Assembly (NCBI RefSeq): GCF_050633125.1
Contig: NZ_JBOEFX010000069.1
Coordinates: 49,994 to 113,993, forward strand
Direction of reading: 5' to 3'
Length of the DNA stretch: 64,000 nucleotides
Origin: Lewinella sp050633125
GTDB lineage: Bacteria > Bacteroidota > Bacteroidia > Chitinophagales > Saprospiraceae
Under the pieces are notes generated by a model. The model saw only the letters and a program-made list of their open reading frames with translations, was not told the DNA's origin and ran no database searches. The translations under genes and the position numbers were made by a program. Of the stretch, positions 62,201 to 64,000 are shown in pieces; the stretch's first letter is position 1, and each line of letters starts with the position of its first letter.

Positions 62201-64000
62201 ATTGTGAAGAGGAGGTTGCTATTCCTTTTTCGGTAGCTTCTGGTTGTGGCCTGTTTGCTGATGAACTGAACACCAGTGTGAGCATTGTTTCCGCACAGTT
62301 GGATGCTTTTGCGGTAGATGCGAATGGTGATAACATCATCCAAGCAGATGAATTTGTTGCAGAAGCAGGTGAGGCTGGTAATGTAATCGCCAATATTGTT
62401 ACCAATAGCGATGGCACGTATACCCTTGAAGGGGCTTACCCCATTATTCCATCAGCAATGGGAGATAGTATTTACCATGCTGTATCTATTGTCGTGGAAG
62501 ATGGTTGTGGTAATCAAAGTAATGAGATGATCACTTTTGATGTGGTTGATTGTAAGGCACCATTAGCTGTCTGTATCAATGGTCTAACCATAAATCTAAG
62601 CCCACAGCCAGAAGGGGGATGTGCTCTTGAAGTGATGGCTATCGATTTTAGTGGCTCTCCTATCTACGACTGTACAGGCCAAGGGCCAGAGGTCCCGTCA
62701 TCAGGTAAGTCACTTATTACCCAATATGCCATTTACTTCACTTCTGAAGTAAATGATTCGACCTTTGTGCCCAGCCCAGCCGATACGAGTTTGTGGGTCA
62801 CGGATGAAAACTATGAGGAAACTACGCTTGTAACTATCTTCACCTTTGACGAAGAGGGGAATTATGGTTCATGTGATACTTATATTTTAGTCCAATTTTC
62901 ACATGAGTGTTTTCTTCAGCTCGGAGGAATAATTAAGACGAAAGAGGATGAAGCGATTGAAGGGGTAGAAGTAACCCTGAGCGGTAGTGCCAATATGAGC
63001 GATGAAACAGATGCTGTTGGCGACTACTACTTTGGAGGCCTGGACTTTGGTGGAGGTTTCTCCCTTGTCCCTTACCTCAATACTGACCACGGGAATGGTG
63101 TCAACACCATTGATATGATAAAAATATTGAAACACATCAATGGAACGGAGCTGTTGCAAAGCCCTTACCAATTGATTGCAGCGGACGTTGATGGTTCCGG
63201 AGATATTACGATGGCTGATTTTGATTATATCCGGCAGCTTTTACTGGGTATAATTCAGGTGTTTCCTAACAATACGAGCTGGCGTTTTGTGCTTGCTGAT
63301 TACGTATTCCCAAATCCTTCTAATCCTTGGGAATCTGCGTTCCCGGAAATTATAACGCTGGGAGATGTACAAGAGGATGTTTTGGATATCGATTTTGTGG
63401 GTGTCAAAATTGGCGATTTGAATTGTACCGCCATGTCTAATTTTCAATCGCCTCCGGAGTCGTACCTTCGAGAGACGGTCAACCTTTGGGTAGAGGATAT
63501 TGAAATGGGAATAGGGGAGGAATATACGATCCCTGTTATGGTCAAGGATTTGGCGCAGTTTGCCGGTTTACAGGGGACGTTTCATTGGCAAGATCTGGAG
63601 GTAATAGATATCCATTATGGACTGGAGCCCTTCTTTGGACGCGATCATCTTGGTACCCGTTATCTAGCGGAAGGCTACCTGACGATGGCTTGGTTTAAGC
63701 CAGCAGAGATGCGTGGTAAAGAAGTTGCTGGAACGACGAGTCCTTTATTCAGCTTGGTCGTCCGCGCTAAGAGAAAGGCAAAATTGAGTGAGTTATTGAG
63801 TTTCAATAACCGGTACACGGCTGCAGAGGCATATAAGATTCCGCTAGGGCAAGGAGATAGCTTGCCTGATGGAGGAGAAGAGGTGTATAATTTGGGTATT
63901 ATATTCAGCGACAAGGACGTTCTAGTGCAAGGTCTTTACGAATTGTATCAGAACACGCCTAACCCATTTGCAGCAGCAACCCTGATCGGGTTCAACCTGC
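59296..64000 (+). CDS. Giant secreted protein with dockerin-like and cohesin-like segments (3' end outside window)
   Basis: The frame from ATG 59296 stays open through the right edge (at least 1568 residues). It has a signal peptide ('SLLLLFASLFIGSSSLA'). A long series of Cys-containing HYR/Ig-like beta domains follows (e.g. 'DNCGEVTFELRRNYW', 'CGQSPVGFPADIEGAY'). Near 62930-63020 is a CNA-B-like segment ('GVEVTLSGSANMSDETDAVG'). A dockerin-like pair of calcium loops follows ('VNTIDMIKILKHINGTE' and 'DVDGSGDITMADFDYIRQLL', about 63100-63250), then a cohesin-like strand region ('YTIPVMVKDLAQFAGLQGTF'). It ends at the start of a probable T9SS sorting tail ('LYQNTPNPFAAATLIGFNL'). It is probably displayed on the cell surface. 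Confidence 0.88.
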   Translation, partial: MKKRRNSSRVISHSLLLLFASLFIGSSSLADAPMLPPLDVVCPAATGKVMKTKRLQRISGSLELGDPTINFLDYSCFSSYLQVAEGEHEFDVVNFTPSVSGIYTFFMGADFAGNFSLSQGSFNVDNPCSHLMQSAERSYLLPLPGVLPLPEEHLSFDLRANETYSLLISNELVGEAGSWEVTAYHETAGTLSGFDAPVLHPLLFDLLLTDTSEVLFSSPQQWIVDEAGNLDTVATLAAFFAGDEAQLNAFLAQLNYTGLPAVSGDCGPMVVRLNDELSQGMTCEGLTITRTFEVQTIDENCTPATTSCQQLISFRSPTLADVQWPAYSASVQCDENFPVDGEVGGPDDNPSVAAVGRPLLLTAAGYVELDSSYLNLGASYVDEPRIVVCDGIYKYRRQWSLEDECAPEGSLMIPQLVTVDDEVGPVFFNLMDTIRISSSPFSCFAHFAVPVPEVTDGNGCSSAVLTTYAVLAFGEFFFAGGDLDDSDVVQLPLGEHIVVSCTEDACGNETCGETVLIITDSTSPTANCNSNLSILIGGGDTANGLEGIARVFPEDVNNGSNDNCGEVTFELRRNYWRNNTCDLSANRWSPWGPHVDFYCCDIDNDNVTIELRVTDGGGQQSTCWTIAEIDDMLAPYCYAPAAASITCGQSPVGFPADIEGAYVNDFTATSVLMNSLFGEATGTDNCAVDTLVENQPLFQFNDCGWGTIIRRFETWQLLPEGDVNGNGAIDIAEVLRSTNNCTQVITVAEAHDFVIDFPQDVIVDCSETDFPGVVTTSTGCDVLSINIGDPVPSTVSGEECNQVSITYDVINWCVWDGASEGWEVPRLTEDDGEPFGTGFGVEAAERPVLRITSTTGPDDENCDGILSTAENGVDDATNIRYFLLLDRNHPDVDGDSSLPDVQYDNVAETPEACLPADENGLRNYGRFRYTQFVKVLNVESIETNVLAFGGPTANCPDLLPGQFGDDDGDCEEEVAIPFSVASGCGLFADELNTSVSIVSAQLDAFAVDANGDNIIQADEFVAEAGEAGNVIANIVTNSDGTYTLEGAYPIIPSAMGDSIYHAVSIVVEDGCGNQSNEMITFDVVDCKAPLAVCINGLTINLSPQPEGGCALEVMAIDFSGSPIYDCTGQGPEVPSSGKSLITQYAIYFTSEVNDSTFVPSPADTSLWVTDENYEETTLVTIFTFDEEGNYGSCDTYILVQFSHECFLQLGGIIKTKEDEAIEGVEVTLSGSANMSDETDAVGDYYFGGLDFGGGFSLVPYLNTDHGNGVNTIDMIKILKHINGTELLQSPYQLIAADVDGSGDITMADFDYIRQLLLGIIQVFPNNTSWRFVLADYVFPNPSNPWESAFPEIITLGDVQEDVLDIDFVGVKIGDLNCTAMSNFQSPPESYLRETVNLWVEDIEMGIGEEYTIPVMVKDLAQFAGLQGTFHWQDLEVIDIHYGLEPFFGRDHLGTRYLAEGYLTMAWFKPAEMRGKEVAGTTSPLFSLVVRAKRKAKLSELLSFNNRYTAAEAYKIPLGQGDSLPDGGEEVYNLGIIFSDKDVLVQGLYELYQNTPNPFAAATLIGFNL

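Noticed and set aside
1..64000. tRNA or rRNA genes
   Set aside because: No cloverleaf with a TTCRANYC arm and no rRNA-like conserved stretch was noticed, although a covariance search could not be run.

Overview
The window looks like chromosomal DNA of a member of the Bacteroidota, most likely the Saprospiria (Lewinella-like). The evidence is a SusD-type lipoprotein tail, several very large secreted proteins ending in type IX secretion sorting domains (type A 'YPNP/NPF' tails and a type B gliding-motility tail), Bacteroidota-type promoters (TAnnTTTG with an upstream TTTG), a TolC/adaptor/RND efflux operon of the usual Bacteroidota layout, and many GC-rich or hairpin intergenic repeats. The taxonomic call is inference from gene content; no rRNA or tRNA gene was seen.

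Region 1 (1-16.7 kb) is a carbohydrate locus. It holds the end of a SusD gene, two secreted T9SS proteins with LamG domains, two GH130 mannoside phosphorylase/mannosidase-type enzymes, two ABC sugar permeases, a lipoprotein with an apparent alpha/alpha-barrel, a MalK-type ATPase and a convergent sugar-binding lipoprotein. A SusCD-type outer-membrane step and a complete MalFGK-type ABC importer side by side are unusual for this phylum. Together they suggest mannoside capture, import and intracellular phosphorolysis. Region 2 (16.8-20.4 kb) has a TetR regulator with a matching operator pair, an SDR oxidoreductase, a lipoprotein and a secreted protein. Region 3 (20.6-29.3 kb) has a gene remnant cut off by a GC-rich repeat and a 2637-residue PKD-repeat adhesin with its own promoter and terminator. 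Region 4 (29.3-39.6 kb) is mostly core: CPBP protease, CdsA, Psd, a metallophosphoesterase, an S24 repressor with a candidate operator field, a glucosaminidase, a TruC-like pseudouridine synthase, a family-10-like glycosyl hydrolase and two unknown helical proteins.

Region 5 (40.5-48.2 kb) is the most interesting part: a four-gene minus-strand operon resembling NTP-dependent bacterial conflict (immune) systems. Its core is a roughly 1,517-residue fusion of ParA-like NTPase, CHAT protease-like, NB-ARC STAND NTPase and eight near-identical TPRs. The gene is split only by a two-base N gap in the sequence. The CHAT domain appears to have lost both catalytic residues. Two small upstream genes and a downstream protein with an EAD11-like effector-associated domain share a short G-D-x-x-V-G-D-like motif. 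A chimeric IS3 element carrying an ISAs1 tail has inserted between the core gene and the EAD gene.

Region 6 (48.6-55.3 kb) is a TetR-TolC-adaptor-RND operon, followed by about 590 bases with three successive terminator hairpins and a possible small RNA. Region 7 (55.9-64 kb) holds PdxH, a TPR/HTH membrane regulator and the start of a giant secreted protein with dockerin-like and cohesin-like segments that runs off the right edge. Several repeat families recur through the window, including a 119-bp hairpin element present in two opposite-facing full copies.
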